A stretch of DNA of 64,000 nt from Parietichytrium sp. I65-24A (GCA_012862575.1 BLSF01000062.1:186001-250000), one strand, 5' to 3'. Numbered from the stretch's first letter, positions 18,785 through 29,882 are shown. Notes: generated by a model not told the origin, from the sequence alone. A program made the numbers and translations.

Positions 18785-20236
18785 ATGGGCGCGTTTGCGC
18801 TGAGGAGATTGCAGTGGCGCAAGCCGTGGGAGAAGCTTGGGAAGCTGGCTCGAGACCGGAAGGAGTCGTTTTCGACTCAAGAGCTGTCAGGGTCCATGGG
18901 CGACCTGGGGACATTTCTCCCGCTGCTGTTGAATATGGCGGCGTATGGTGTGATCTCCTTCTCTCCCGCGCTGTTCTGGGCGGGGTTCTTTAATTTGGTC
19001 ACCGGCGTGATCTGGGACTCGCCAATGCCCGTCCAGCCCATGAAGACCGTGGCGGCCGTTGCTTTGGCGAGCGGCGACAAGTTGGACCCTGGTCTGACGA
19101 GCGAGGAGGTGATAGGCGCAGGATTGTCCGTGGCGGTGATAGTGCTCGTGCTCGGCATCACTGGGCTCATTGATCTCGTGAACTGGATCGTGCCATTGCC
19201 TGTGGTGCGAGGGCTGCAGGTGGGCCTTGGGTCGTCAATGGTGTCCAGCGGGCTGAAAAGCATAGGGAAATTAAGCTTTGCGAGCTCGGCGGATAGCATT
19301 CTGTTGGCCATCGGGTCATGTTTTCTCGTCCTTGGGGCCACGTTCCTTGATGTGGAGCGCCGATTTCCTTCTGCGTTGGTTCTCTCGGTGGTTGGCTTCG
19401 TAATTGCCGGCGTGGAGATTTCAAAGAGCGACGTCGACTTTTCGCTAACCCCAGAGTTCCCGCCATTCATCGCCGTCGAGTCGCTATCATGGGGCGATGT
19501 GTGGAGCGGTTTCCTTAAAGCCGGCTTGGCTCAGTTGCCTCTGACAACTTTGAACAGCGTGGTTTCCGTGGTGGACCTCAACAACAAAGGGCTATTTCCA
19601 GACGAGAAAACGAAGCATCTGACGCGCCGTTCTGTCGCAACGAGTGTGAGCTTGATGAACCTGAGCGCTCTGTGGTTCGGCGCAATGCCGATGTGCCACG
19701 GCGCTGGGGGCCTCGCGGGGCAATACCGATTTGGAGCTCGGAGCGGCACAGCACTTCTCTTTCTCGGGTTTGTAAAAGTACTTTTAGCAGTTTTGCTTGG
19801 TGCGAATGGGAATGTGCTGCTTTCCCACTTCCCGACAAGCATCCTTGGTGCTCTACTCGTGTTTGCTGGATTGGGCCTCGCCCTGACTGGTCTGTCGCAG
19901 ATGCTGCTCGTTGGTCCAGAGCCCACTAACGACGTCCTGATGAGGCAAAAGAGAGACCTCTTTATCTTATTGGCCACAGCGTCCGTGACTTGGACATTGA
20001 AGACCGGGTGGGGATTCCTCGCTGGGATGGTCGCAGCACTGTTTTACGGTGGCTTTCGACATGTTGGGCCGGACGTCAAAGTCTTTTGGAGGCAATTCCT
20101 CGAAAGAAAGCAGCCACGCGTAAACTCCTCCGGCGATCAACAGAGCAGCTCCCCCGACCATGACACAACTCGCGAGCACTTGGTAGACTCCGCCACCGAA
20201 TTCGACAGCACGCATCCTTCCCCACGAATTGTATAG
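18785..20236 (+). CDS. MOT1-type molybdate transporter, 483 aa
   Basis: Multipass transporter of the MOT1 branch related to sulfate permeases, expected to import molybdate (for the Mo cofactor) or move it across a vacuolar membrane. The defining motif lies in the first membrane region: GSMGDLGTFLPLLLNM, then FNLVTGVIWDSPMPVQPMKT. The paired second motif is LAQLPLTTLNSVVSV, and GAMPMCHGAGGLAGQYRFG follows in the second half. About ten hydrophobic segments are present and the length fits plant and algal MOT1. It lacks the C-terminal STAS domain of SulP proteins, as expected. The first 37 residues are basic and the C-terminal 40 polar, so both termini are probably soluble. ATG 18785 follows a TATA site by about 120 nt. 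Intronless. Confidence 0.93.
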   Translation: MGAFALRRLQWRKPWEKLGKLARDRKESFSTQELSGSMGDLGTFLPLLLNMAAYGVISFSPALFWAGFFNLVTGVIWDSPMPVQPMKTVAAVALASGDKLDPGLTSEEVIGAGLSVAVIVLVLGITGLIDLVNWIVPLPVVRGLQVGLGSSMVSSGLKSIGKLSFASSADSILLAIGSCFLVLGATFLDVERRFPSALVLSVVGFVIAGVEISKSDVDFSLTPEFPPFIAVESLSWGDVWSGFLKAGLAQLPLTTLNSVVSVVDLNNKGLFPDEKTKHLTRRSVATSVSLMNLSALWFGAMPMCHGAGGLAGQYRFGARSGTALLFLGFVKVLLAVLLGANGNVLLSHFPTSILGALLVFAGLGLALTGLSQMLLVGPEPTNDVLMRQKRDLFILLATASVTWTLKTGWGFLAGMVAALFYGGFRHVGPDVKVFWRQFLERKQPRVNSSGDQQSSSPDHDTTREHLVDSATEFDSTHPSPRIV

Positions 20237-21124
20237 CCACTTTACCTGTTAACTTTTTCTTTCCAAAACATCGTCCAGACTGAACTTAAAAACCAAAACT
20301 CACAGTCAATAACCCTTTTTCTTTCCAAACCATCCTCCCATTCGCATCTAGTTGAGCTAGAGCGCGCTGCAATATGTTTATAGCCTACTGATTCATCGAG
20401 TCCTAACCAAGTAACAGAGACAGTCTTTCCCACTCCAGCACACGGTGTGCACTGTTTTCTGTGTTGTTTCTATTTCGTAAAGAGAGAGCAAAGCTCCAAA
20501 AGCTCCGTCGAGAACATACAGTACGTACGTACGTTCGTTCGTTCGTTCGTTCGTTCATTTGCTGTGCACACGTAGGGTCGGCGCGTACTGACCTGCAGTG
20601 CGGGGTCGGAGGGGACAGGGCGGCGGGAAGATTGATAGATAGATAGATAGATAGATACTCTTTCTTGGTTGTCGGTGAGTTGGGTGAGGAGCAGACTCCG
20701 GGTGGACGGGATGTCTTCGCCGGGATGGGACGGCTTTGCTGGATGTCGATGGCTGACGCGGACTTGCGTGCGTGTGTTTGTTTGTTTGTTTGTTTGTTTG
20801 TTGGTTGGTTTGTTGGTTGGTTGGTTTGTTGGTTTGTTGGTTGGTTTGTTTGTTGGTTTGTTCGTTCGTTTGTTTGTTGGTTTGTTTGTTCGTTCGTTCG
20901 TTCGTTCGTTTGTTTGTTTGTTTGTTTGTTTGTTTGTTTGCTTGCTTGCTTGCTTGCTTGCTTGTTTGTTTGCTTGTTTGTTTGTGTGTGCTCGAATGTT
21001 GGGTTGGCTGTGGAATTGGGGTACACTTGGGGACTTGACGGCTGCACATGTACAGAGAGAGGTGAACGGGCATTGGGACTTGTCGCTGCGAGATTGTCAT
21101 GCAGGGGCTGCTTGGAGTGTAGGA
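20237..21124. other. Intergenic satellite region before the FCP1-type phosphatase
   Basis: It contains (ACGT)n/(GTTC)n at 20519-20557, (GATA)n at 20632-20657 and a long GTTT/GTTC/GCTT satellite at 20775-20990. CTCACAGTCA occurs at about 20299. The repeats create long stop-free frames on both strands that are not genes. Confidence 0.7.
20775..20990. repeat. Tetranucleotide satellite, GTTT/GTTG/GTTC/GCTT variants
   Basis: About 215 bp of nearly pure 4-bp periodic DNA: GTTT, then GTTG/GTTT mixtures, then GTTC, GTTT and finally GCTT blocks. Because 4 and 3 are coprime, every frame cycles the same four codons (Phe, Val, Cys, Leu), and none is a stop. This explains the artificial open frames here. 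Confidence 0.95.
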
Positions 21125-21915
21125 ATGGAGCTGGTCGGCGCGCAAGTTGAGTGGGCCGCTTTGCAAGGGTGTTGTGCGTTGGCGGTTGCGTTTTTGGTGT
21201 CCCGGCTGCTTAGCAGCAAGGTGTCCCTTGGATGGACCTTTGGAAGAGCGGGGGGTGCTGGTTCGTCGGGAGAGGTCGGCGCAAAGAACTCACACATCAA
21301 ACACGTACGTCGAGCTTTAATCCTGACCAAACATGTGACATGACAACACCGCCGCTAAAAATAATTTCTTGACAGAAACTCGTTCTCGACCTAGACGAGA
21401 CCTTAATACACACTTTCGTGGCCAAGCCAAGACTCAAATGCATGCTAGGTTTGATGACATGCTTGGAGGAAGTAGTGGTTCTCGAGAATAAGTTTATCCC
21501 CGTGTTTGTGGGCTTAAGACCGGGCTTGAAGCCCTTTTTAACAGAGTTGCAGTCTAGTTTTGAATTGGTGATATACACGGCAGGTGAGCGAGGCTACGCC
21601 GACCCCATCATCAACTTGATCGAGAAGCACTGCGGCGTTCGGATCCCGCAGCGGCGATATCGCAATTCGTGCAAGATGTTCCAAGGCTTGCTTTTAAAGG
21701 ATGTAAGTATAATATCCCCCGATCTCGCCAGGGTCGCCATCATTGATAACAGCGAGACCGGATATCTCATGCACCCGGAAAACGGAATCCCTATTCTCTC
21801 TTGGAGTGGGGAGGCCTTCGATTCAGAGCTGCGTAGGCTGTTGCCCAAACTGCGAAAGCTAAGTACATGCTCCGACGTCCGAGAGATGCGCCTGCAGTTT
21901 GCGTTCCTTAGCTAG
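21125..21915 (+). CDS. FCP1/Dullard-type HAD phosphatase, two exons, 239 aa
   Basis: Exons 21125-21304 and 21376-21915; the 71-nt intron has a GTACGT donor and TTGACAG acceptor, phase 0. The catalytic DxDxT motif of CTD/NIF-type protein serine phosphatases starts exon 2 as LVLDLDETL (Asp65, Asp67, Thr69). VFVGLRPGLKPFL, FELVIYTAGERGYADPI, YRNSCKMFQGLLLKD and VAIIDNSETGYLMHPENGIPI follow the FCP1-homology order. Exon 1 encodes a hydrophobic span (about residues 15-30), so the protein is probably membrane-anchored, like CTDNEP1/Dullard at the nuclear envelope or TIM50 in mitochondria. The frame stays open upstream through the satellite (another ATG at about 20996), but I start at 21125, which gives a short N-terminus before the anchor. 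It converges on the SDR gene at 22089. Confidence 0.85.
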
Positions 21916-22088
21916 CAGAATTCCCCTGGCTTCTAAACGAAGAATTGCAGTTTGGATTGAGAGTTCGAAATTTTGGACTGGGAGGGCTGCGAAGTAAAAA
22001 GAGAGCGACTAGCCTCACCTTCCGATGTACTGACAGTGGAATAAGTTTAAAGCATGACTCTTTTTCTTTTATCGTTGCGAATTCCTAT

Positions 22089-23042
22089 TTACAGTTGGCT
22101 CTTTGCGCCCATGAGTATGCCAGCTTGCAGCGCAAGTGAAACTCCCACCGAGAGATGATCTCCAATGCCGAGCACATCACGCACCTTGGAGGCGATGAGC
22201 GTATTAAGCACGACCATGGCCAACAACGGCGTGCGAATGAACTCGTTCGACACCATGGACGCAGGGAAGAAGCGAGCACAGTAGTCGAGGAGGAACGCAT
22301 CTGGGCCGATGAGAATTCTCGACGTGTGAGCCTGTACTCCGTTCAAAATAACTTGGGCTGCTTGCTTGCTCGTTGTCCGAGTGACCACCTCAAACATTTT
22401 TTTGGCATCCTCTTTGACTTTTTCGCTCGTTGCCTGGCCGTTGTTGACAAGATTTGTTCGAATGAAACCAGGATGAACAGTGTGAACCTTGACGTTCGGA
22501 TAAAAAGTCTTGCATTCACGAGCCATGGCTTCGGAAAAGCCTCTCACCGCAAATTTGGAAGCGTGGTAGCTAATGTTGGAATCGTTTACGAAATATCCGT
22601 ACATGGAGGAGATGTTTACAAGGTGGGCCACCGGCTCGGACCTGAGCATAGGCAGAAACAGTCTCGATATATTTACGACCGCATCAAAGTTGATTTTCAT
22701 CACAAAGTCAAATTGCTCCTTTGTCTGTTCATGAAATGGCCCGGAGAGCGCCACCCCGGCGTTGTTCACAACCACTGAGCATCGACCGTGCAAGCTCTTC
22801 ACATCCTCGACCAGCTGCTCCAGTCCCTCCAGGTCTGTAACATCCACCACGTGCGCAGACGCCTTGAAGGTCTCATTCTTGGCAACCTTCTCGCACTTTT
22901 GGGCAACCTCGCGCACCCCTTCAGACTTGTCTGTGAGCACGAGACCTGCGCAGCCGCTCTTCGCCGCCAGCAACGCCACAGACTTGCCAATTCCCGACGC
23001 CGCCCCGGTCACCAGCACCACATGAGAGTCCCAATACCCCAT
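22089..23042 (-). CDS. Short-chain dehydrogenase/reductase (classical SDR), 317 aa
   Basis: NAD(P)-dependent oxidoreductase with a Rossmann fold. The cofactor motif is VLVTGAASGIG near the N-terminus. NNAG follows (VVVNNAGVALSG), and the catalytic triad is in NISSMYG and YHASKFAV (Ser, Tyr, Lys). PGFIRTNL is the usual post-catalytic loop. An aspartate at the end of strand beta-2 (VLTDKSEG) suggests NAD preference, but this is inference. The last 60 residues, after the core fold, contain a hydrophobic stretch that could be membrane-associated. ATG 23042 is the first methionine; the open frame extends ten codons upstream without ATG. Substrate cannot be named: steroid, retinoid or short acyl compounds are all possible. 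No intron. Confidence 0.9.
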   Translation of the reverse strand: MGYWDSHVVLVTGAASGIGKSVALLAAKSGCAGLVLTDKSEGVREVAQKCEKVAKNETFKASAHVVDVTDLEGLEQLVEDVKSLHGRCSVVVNNAGVALSGPFHEQTKEQFDFVMKINFDAVVNISRLFLPMLRSEPVAHLVNISSMYGYFVNDSNISYHASKFAVRGFSEAMARECKTFYPNVKVHTVHPGFIRTNLVNNGQATSEKVKEDAKKMFEVVTRTTSKQAAQVILNGVQAHTSRILIGPDAFLLDYCARFFPASMVSNEFIRTPLLAMVVLNTLIASKVRDVLGIGDHLSVGVSLALQAGILMGAKSQL

Positions 23043-23782
23043 CGTCCCGGCCACTCTCTCTTGCGTCGTCAACTCAACACCAGAGATACCAGAGAGCGAC
23101 TTTCAGCCCTACCAACCGGGGTCAACAAGTCCGCGGCGCTCCAAGCCAAAATCGATCTCCAAGCTTTCCCAGCGACTTCCAATCTTACATTTGCGCTGCC
23201 GCCCTCGCTTTCACGCGCTTCCACTGCCGACTGACTCGCTCTCTGATTGTTCAATGATGAACATGTTTGAACAAGGTTGAACTAGAGCTTTAGTGCACAC
23301 AGTTGCAGTCTTCTCTACCACTGTCTGTCAGTCAAGCATGTCCGACACATGTTCATTGAACTTGTTCAATCAATGAAGAATGGAAAGTCATGAAAGGATC
23401 ATTGACGATTATCGGTCATCGGTCATCGATCATCGATCATCGTCAAAGGATAGTTAAAAAAGGTGGTGCGATGCGATGCGACACTCGTCGCGTTGAGCCT
23501 TTTGATGGCCGGACGTTAAGTTCTGACAAAAAATGGTGGATGGATGGATGGATGGATGGAATGTGTGATGGAAGTGAGGGGCGAGCGTTCGTGTAAAGGT
23601 TCGTGTTCGGCAGTCGGCTCGTCTACCCAAAGGCACGTTCCGTCTGTCGTTGGCGAACATGATGGTGTTGTGCGTTTCGGTAATTTCGGTATCGGTACTC
23701 ACAGGCGGTACCGGTACTCGAGTACAGCAGAGATACTTTGGTTTGTGATTCTTTTTATGATGCTACATGATAGATTGAGTTC
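23043..23782. other. Intergenic region with ATCG/TGGA repeats
   Basis: 5' flank of the SDR gene and 3' flank of the methyltransferase gene. It contains TTGAACAAG/CTTGTTCA inverted short motifs (23255-23375), GGTCATCGATCATC repeats (23413-23443), (TGGA)n at 23535-23560 and GGTACCGGTACTCGAGTAC (about 23706). No gene seen. Confidence 0.5.
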
Positions 23783-25606
23783 TTACTCCTGGCCGTTGTC
23801 CTTCGCAAGCTTTTCGGCCAGCGAAGCACACTGAAGAGCAGCTTGCGCTGCGCTCTTGGCCGCCTGCGCGAGATCGTCGACGCTGGCGGATGGCTTCTGG
23901 AAAACAAAGATGCCGTAATTGAGGAGACCCTCCTTTCCGCCATTCACCCAGTAGGAAAGGCCTCTATCCATGCTCTCGACATATTCGGGAGTGATTTTTG
24001 TGTTAGAGATGAGCTCGTCCTTCTTCTCGCGCAAGATCGCCTGAACGGTGGCATAGTGAGTGGTCAGATGCTCGGTCATTTGATCAAATTCGACAAAGTT
24101 GAGCCCGTTGTCTTTGGCCACCTGCTTGTAGAATTTGACTGAGCCCATGTCTTCCAAATGAATTCGGTTGTAAATGTGCTCCAGCTTGGACTTGTCCACT
24201 TCATCGGCCTCCATTGGGTCGGTGAACACCAGGAAGCCGCCTGGCTTCAGGACGCGAGCTGCCTCCTTGACCGCGTCAGCTCGGAACTGCCCAGCGTGCA
24301 GGAACGAGTCTTCGGAAATCACCAGGTCATAAGTGCTGGAATCCTCGCCAGTGTCTGTGAAGCTAGCGCATTTCACCCCGACGAGGTGGTCGAGACCACT
24401 TCTTGTAGTTTTCTGAATGTTGACCTTGCACTCCTTGACGCTCAAATCTACGCCGAGGACGGAGCAGCCATAGTTGAGAGCCAGGTATCTTGAGCAACCG
24501 CCAAGAGCGCTGCCCATGTCCATTACCTTCCAGTCATCGCGGATATCCACCTTGGAAGAGAGCACCTCCAGCACGCGAATGGCCGCGAGCCGAACTTGCT
24601 CAACCTTGTCAGTAACTCCGAGGGTCGCACACTCATCGTAGACCCCGATGTGAATGTTGTCTCCTCCCCAAACAGATGTGTAAAAGTCGAACGCGGCGTC
24701 GCTGTCATAGTAGTCCTGTGAGACAGTCTCAGAGTTATTTGTCAACCCGCGAGACTGGAACCTGGGAAGCTTTGCAGCAGCTGTGTTTGGCAAGCATGCT
24801 AATGCAAGAACTCCTCGACTGCGAGCCTCGATGCGAATGCACTCAAACCCGTATTTGGTGAGAGTATCGTAGGCTTGATTTGGATTTGTCCACTGAGTTC
24901 TGTAGCCAGACGTTGTTGTGAGAATGTGGTTTTCCCAGTCGATCTTGGCATCCTTGAGATCTCCGCACAAGATTGGATTGCCTCCGTAAAAGTGCTGCAC
25001 GCTGTTCCCAAAGTGGTTGCCATCCCAGTACCCGCCGATGAGAACAGTGTTCTCAGGATTGAGTTCCATGACCTTGACGATCTGCTTGTACACGTTGTGG
25101 CGCATGTCGTCAGGCATGATTCCGAAGGTGTTGTTGACGCAAGCAAGGATGACGAGCTCGCCTTCGCGCCCCCCAGTCTCGGTCTCCTCCAAGACTTTAA
25201 CAAGCTGTTGCGCATCTCCGAGCACGAACTTCATGTCCTTGTCTGCAAACTCAGCCTCGCGCTTTTCGTTGCAAAAAGTCACAAACTTGTCATTGAACTC
25301 GACACCAATGATTGAGTCCACATCGTCCGCGTGGGCGAAGAGAAACTCTCCCGTTCCGCTGCCGACCTCGATAAGCCTGACTTTGAGGTCCGCAAAGTGC
25401 TTGTTCCTCTTAAGCATGCGGATGACATTGCGCACGTACTCTGGGGTGCAGTTGTAAAGATCTTTGAAGTACCCGCGGGTGGAGAACATGGCCGCACGCC
25501 ATTTGTTCACGTCGAACTTGTCCCATTTCTCGCTGTCCTTGGCTGGCATCTTCTTCTCGCTCAACACGGCGTCGTCCTGAGGAACCTCGACTTGCGACGT
25601 TGACAT
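23783..25606 (-). CDS. Two-domain SAM N-methyltransferase, GSMT/SDMT-like (glycine betaine synthesis), 607 aa
   Basis: Two class I methyltransferase domains in one chain. The N-terminal domain has SAM motif I as LIEVGSGTGEF (about residue 75) and CVNNTFGIMPDDMR. The C-terminal domain (about 285-585) begins with DYYDSDAAFDFYTSVWGG and NIHIGVY, then motif I MDMGSALGGCSRYLA, SEDSFLHAG and ARVLKPGGFLVFTDPMEAD. That half strongly resembles sarcosine/dimethylglycine N-methyltransferases. Bifunctional GSMT-SDMT proteins methylate glycine stepwise to glycine betaine, an osmolyte, which suits a marine protist. The first domain is less clearly a GSMT, so another small amine could be the first substrate. 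ATG 25606 is the first methionine; the frame is open upstream to 25666 without one. The C-terminal tail (DDLAQAAKSAAQAA) is a short amphipathic helix. Intronless. Confidence 0.85.
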   Translation of the reverse strand: MSTSQVEVPQDDAVLSEKKMPAKDSEKWDKFDVNKWRAAMFSTRGYFKDLYNCTPEYVRNVIRMLKRNKHFADLKVRLIEVGSGTGEFLFAHADDVDSIIGVEFNDKFVTFCNEKREAEFADKDMKFVLGDAQQLVKVLEETETGGREGELVILACVNNTFGIMPDDMRHNVYKQIVKVMELNPENTVLIGGYWDGNHFGNSVQHFYGGNPILCGDLKDAKIDWENHILTTTSGYRTQWTNPNQAYDTLTKYGFECIRIEARSRGVLALACLPNTAAAKLPRFQSRGLTNNSETVSQDYYDSDAAFDFYTSVWGGDNIHIGVYDECATLGVTDKVEQVRLAAIRVLEVLSSKVDIRDDWKVMDMGSALGGCSRYLALNYGCSVLGVDLSVKECKVNIQKTTRSGLDHLVGVKCASFTDTGEDSSTYDLVISEDSFLHAGQFRADAVKEAARVLKPGGFLVFTDPMEADEVDKSKLEHIYNRIHLEDMGSVKFYKQVAKDNGLNFVEFDQMTEHLTTHYATVQAILREKKDELISNTKITPEYVESMDRGLSYWVNGGKEGLLNYGIFVFQKPSASVDDLAQAAKSAAQAALQCASLAEKLAKDNGQE

Positions 25607-26415
25607 TTTCCGCTCTCGTGTGACAAATCTCCGTGTTCGATCTCGTTTCTTTCTCTTGCGTCTCAAGATAGGGGACTGCCGCCGCTCTTTTGATTCCCTT
25701 CGTTTCCACTCGGAGGCTTATGCTCGAATGGGTGCAAAGCTGGCCATCCCATGCATTGACACCTCTTTCCGAGGTTCCAAAGATTGACTCTCCAAGACAG
25801 AAAAGATCCTCCTCGCCTCTGTCCTACTCTATGGTGAGCCACTATCGATGCAAAGACTTTGAACTGTAAAGATTCCCAGTGCTAGTGGAGCCGTCTCGCG
25901 CTGCTCATATTGGTTTGACTATCCATGTATAACAAAGCCCATGCCAAACACTCCAAGTCGTTCACTCTGTCTCTCTCTCTCTATCTATCTATCTATCTCT
26001 CTCCCTCTCTCTCTATTTCCATTTCCATTTTCACAGTCAGTACTGAGCACGCTCGCTCGCCATGCATATAAGACTTTCTTTTCTTCTTCTTCTTCCTCTT
26101 CTTCTTCTCTTTTGGCCCTTCTCCTCATGTCCTCTGCGATGCGCTGATGCGATGCGCTCTGCGGTCTCTTTCTCTTTCTCCTCAGGGACGACGAGCACAT
26201 TATATATGAATTCGTGGATCTCCCGACCAAAATAAACCGAAATAAACCCTCCCTTCCTCACATCCTCCCATCCTCGCGCTTCTCTTATCAGAAACTCAAA
26301 GCTTGTCAAGAGAATGCAATGCGAGCAACTTGTCTTCAAACTCTTTTTCTTTCAAGTTTCTCGATGAGTTGAAACTGCAAATGAATCCTGTAAAACTAAT
26401 TTGAGAGCTGTTTGG

Positions 26416-26526
26416 AGTGAGAAGGAACTTGAAACAGCGCTGGCACTGCAGAGGTTGATTCACAGTTAANGAAGTGAGAAGGAACTTGAAACAGCGCTGG
26501 CACTGCAGAGGTTGATTCACAGTTAA
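26416..26526. repeat. Perfect 54-nt direct duplication separated by an N
   Basis: 26416-26469 and 26473-26526 are identical (AGTGAGAAGGAACTTGAAAC through TTCACAGTTAA) with NGA between them. An unmerged overlap of two contigs joined by a placeholder N is the simplest explanation; a true tandem repeat is less likely. Confidence 0.9.
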
Positions 26527-29500
26527 GAATTCGCGTGTGTGTCTTTATTACTTCGATTCGTTTCATCGATTCTCTTTTCTTTTTCGAGGCTTTCGTTATA
26601 GAAAAATAAAGTCCCGAAAACTGTCTGTGAGGAAGACATTTGGAAAGCATAGTTAGACTCATTTGATTTCTTCACCTCTGCGAGTGTTACAAGACTTCAT
26701 AACTAATCCAATTCGCAATCACGATCGTTTCGATCTTTTAATTTACAAGCTACAGTCTCTCGCAGCTCCCAGCGATCGCAGGGGAAGCAGATGGTGGTGA
26801 CGCAGTCCCGCGGGCCGGGAACGGAGAGATAGAGAGAGCAGCTGTTTTAGAGCCGCCGCTACCTCCACAGCGAGTTTTGGGATGAGCAATCAAATGAACG
26901 AAAACGCCTCGGATGCCTTAAGATGTGCTGTTGTCGTGCAAGCTTTCAAGGTTCAAGTGGTGCGTGGTCATGGTCACGGGACAGTACTAGGTACCGAGCA
27001 CTCTGCTCTGCGCTCTCTGGGCTCTCTGGCAAGTTCGCGTCCGCTGTAAGTCGGGGAGTAGTCGCAGGAAGTTAGCCGCCATCGTCCGATTGGCCGCCGC
27101 ATTTTACACCTCATTTACATGCTTTGCAAGCTGCTGTACCAGTAGACATTCACGAGTCTCATAAGTCGCAAGTCAGGTATTTCAATGTATTTCCTGAACA
27201 GTTCAGATCAAAATCAGCATGAGCTTATTGAATTTTTAATCAAAAGCAGAGTTTCAGAAGCTGAGCTGGATTGGACGCACGGCCTGAGACAAAGCTCGTA
27301 AAGCTGATGATAAAGAAGATAGTGAGGATTATGATGATGATGCTCACATTCAGACTTGAGTGAACCAGTCCGGCGCTGATTCTTAGGAGACACTGTCACT
27401 CACAGTCACAGCAGAGACGAAAACACTCACAATGTGTTTTTTCATTGTTTTTAACAGCCAAATCATTGCTCCCAATTCGAAACAAAAGATACTCTCACTC
27501 ACTCACTCACTCACTCGCTTCGTTGACTGGTAAGATTTTCTTTTTCTTTGCTTGGGTATCATTGGCTAACTTTAATTTACCCTTAGATGTTCTACCATAT
27601 TTACTATGCTCTTTTGGCCACTTGTAAAAACGTACTGGCCAGGGGAATCCAGGGGACTAACAATTGTGCGAATAGTACCTATAGAAGAGGGAGACCACTC
27701 TGTTTGCGCGGTAGCGGCACAAATTAAAGCGTGCGTTATGAAGCAAGGACTTGTAGCATATCAGTAATTATTGGCTATGTATAGTCTCGTATTTTTTCTT
27801 CTTCTTCTTTCTTTCTCTTTTTCTCGACAATTTACGTGATTTACGTGTCCAGACTTTCAATTTTTTCCAAACAGTCTCTCTGTTAAATTAATTGTTGAAG
27901 TCAAATCAAACTTGAATTAACTGTTCTGTAAATAAATGCTCATTGTCATGTGTCCTTCACAATTGGTCGCACACACGATCAGACAGATGCTACCGGGAGA
28001 CTAGTAGGCAGTAAGCAATGGAAGGCATTCGCAGTTGTCCCAGATACCGCTTCAAACTTTGGCGATGCATGGTTGTGTGAGGGGAGATTTTGGAATCGCC
28101 AGATTTGTCTCACTCCCATCCACGTTTTGCACAATCGATTGTACATCTCCGCGATCTTTCAAATCAGACCACTCTTCTCTCTCTCCTGTCTCTCCTGCGT
28201 GACGATTCGAGCCAAAAGATGCCAAAAGTATGACTGCTTCTCCTAGCGGATCTACATAACTGAACACTACTCTACATTCCTACTCGGATTTTCACTATTT
28301 TTATTAGCGGCGGGAGAAGCTGAAAAAGATCTTTCCTCCTCTCTTGTTAGTGAAAAAGTAAGAAACATTAACAGATAATAGCGAGAAACTAGACAAACTG
28401 ATGTTGGTTAGTCTTTACCCGTAAATATCGTCTAAGGCGTATCACTGGCACTTATATCTCAAACGGTGCATCATCGTTATAAGTCACTATTCGGAATTAT
28501 TGTTGAAGCCTTAAATGGCCTTCTAAGATCCGTATGTCTGGAGACTCCCTGTCAATCTTATGGAACTCTTTAAATTAGAAATATCTGGAATGAAGCTCGG
28601 TGTATACGAATGAATCGCAACTGGAGTCTCTGGAATCTTTTTATAAGAGTAAGAGTGTAGGAATAAATAGTTCAATAATAAGACTAAATGTGCGTTGGGA
28701 TCCTACTCGACTGGTGGTAAATACTAGGTCAAGCCATAAAAGCTCCTAGTCTTGAGTTGGAATTTTGTGAAAAAGAAGATCCTCTTTGAATTCTGACTCG
28801 GAGTTCAGAATTCACAGTACCGGTAAGTTGAGAATTTGCCAGTGAGCGTTTAGATACAAGCTGTAAACTAAAGGGAACCTAAACTGCCGAACTGGAGGGG
28901 AACCGGAACCCATATTTCACAGAACTCGCACGAACTCGCGATCGGTTCTCTGTTCGTATTCAACTCATGTAATCCAAGATCTATAGCAATTTGCAAGTAA
29001 TCTCAGTGCTAAATGGTATTATTACTTACCTCTACACCTCTACTGGCTAGGTATCTAACTAAAGCCATAGCAATCCCTAGTAGCTTGCTTATATGCATTA
29101 CGCTGTATTGGAGCTCCGCGCCGCCCAATGACGGAAAACAGTGAAGAGATAGCAAACAACACCAGCAAAAACAAAAGACTGGAAAAGGATTGCAGTGCCA
29201 CAGTGACGGCACAAGACGTCGGCTGTATTTGGCGCGGCAACTGCTTTCTCCATTACTCCATCCGTGGTAAAACGAGACTCTGCAACTGCGGATTGCTGGA
29301 GCATTGAGCGGGAACCTTTGAAAGCGTTGCGCGTTTCCATCATCCTCTCTACCACCACTACTCATCACTCACTCACCCACCGTCTCGAATCAACAATGCC
29401 TCACCTCCAGGCAAGCTCTTCCCACAACCCCACGGTCCGACACTGACGCGGTGATCATAAATTAATCAAGATGCTTCGTCCGGCGCAGTTTTACGGAACG

Positions 29501-29823
29501 AACGACCAGCATCTCGCCATATCACTCATGCCACACCATGCCACCCACACTCGTGCCACGCTCCCTGTTGGCCGGGCGCAATGATCGTAACGCTCACTAA
29601 CAACTCACAGTCAGGCCGTCTGCAATTGCATGCTAGTACTTGGTTGTCTCGATCTGCCTAGGTCCAGGAATCCGTTTCCTGGATGGGCAACTTGAACTTG
29701 CATTAACTTGCCATAACTTGCCAGTTGTTGAGCATGGCGATGTGCCCGTGCTGTACCAGTAAGTCGTCACATCCAAAACGAACGCGCCACGGGTGACTGA
29801 GTCTGGTCTAGCTAGACGGACTG

Positions 29824-29882
29824 TTGTGAATGTGAATGTGAATGTGAATGTGAATGTGAATGCGAATGCGAATGTGAATGCG
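29824..29882. repeat. Hexanucleotide microsatellite (GTGAAT)n
   Basis: About ten GTGAAT/GCGAAT units. It lies directly upstream of ATG 29898, in the possible leader of the uncertain secreted-protein gene. Confidence 0.9.

Noticed and set aside
20403-21166. Long frames on both strands made of Thr-Asn-Gln-Lys or Phe-Val-Cys-Leu repeats
   Set aside because: Produced by 4-bp periodic satellite DNA that lacks stop codons in every frame.
26750-27170. GC-rich patch considered as a structural RNA gene
   Set aside because: I looked for tRNA T-loop, 5S rRNA and U-snRNA core sequences and found none; it needs a covariance-model scan (Infernal/tRNAscan-SE).
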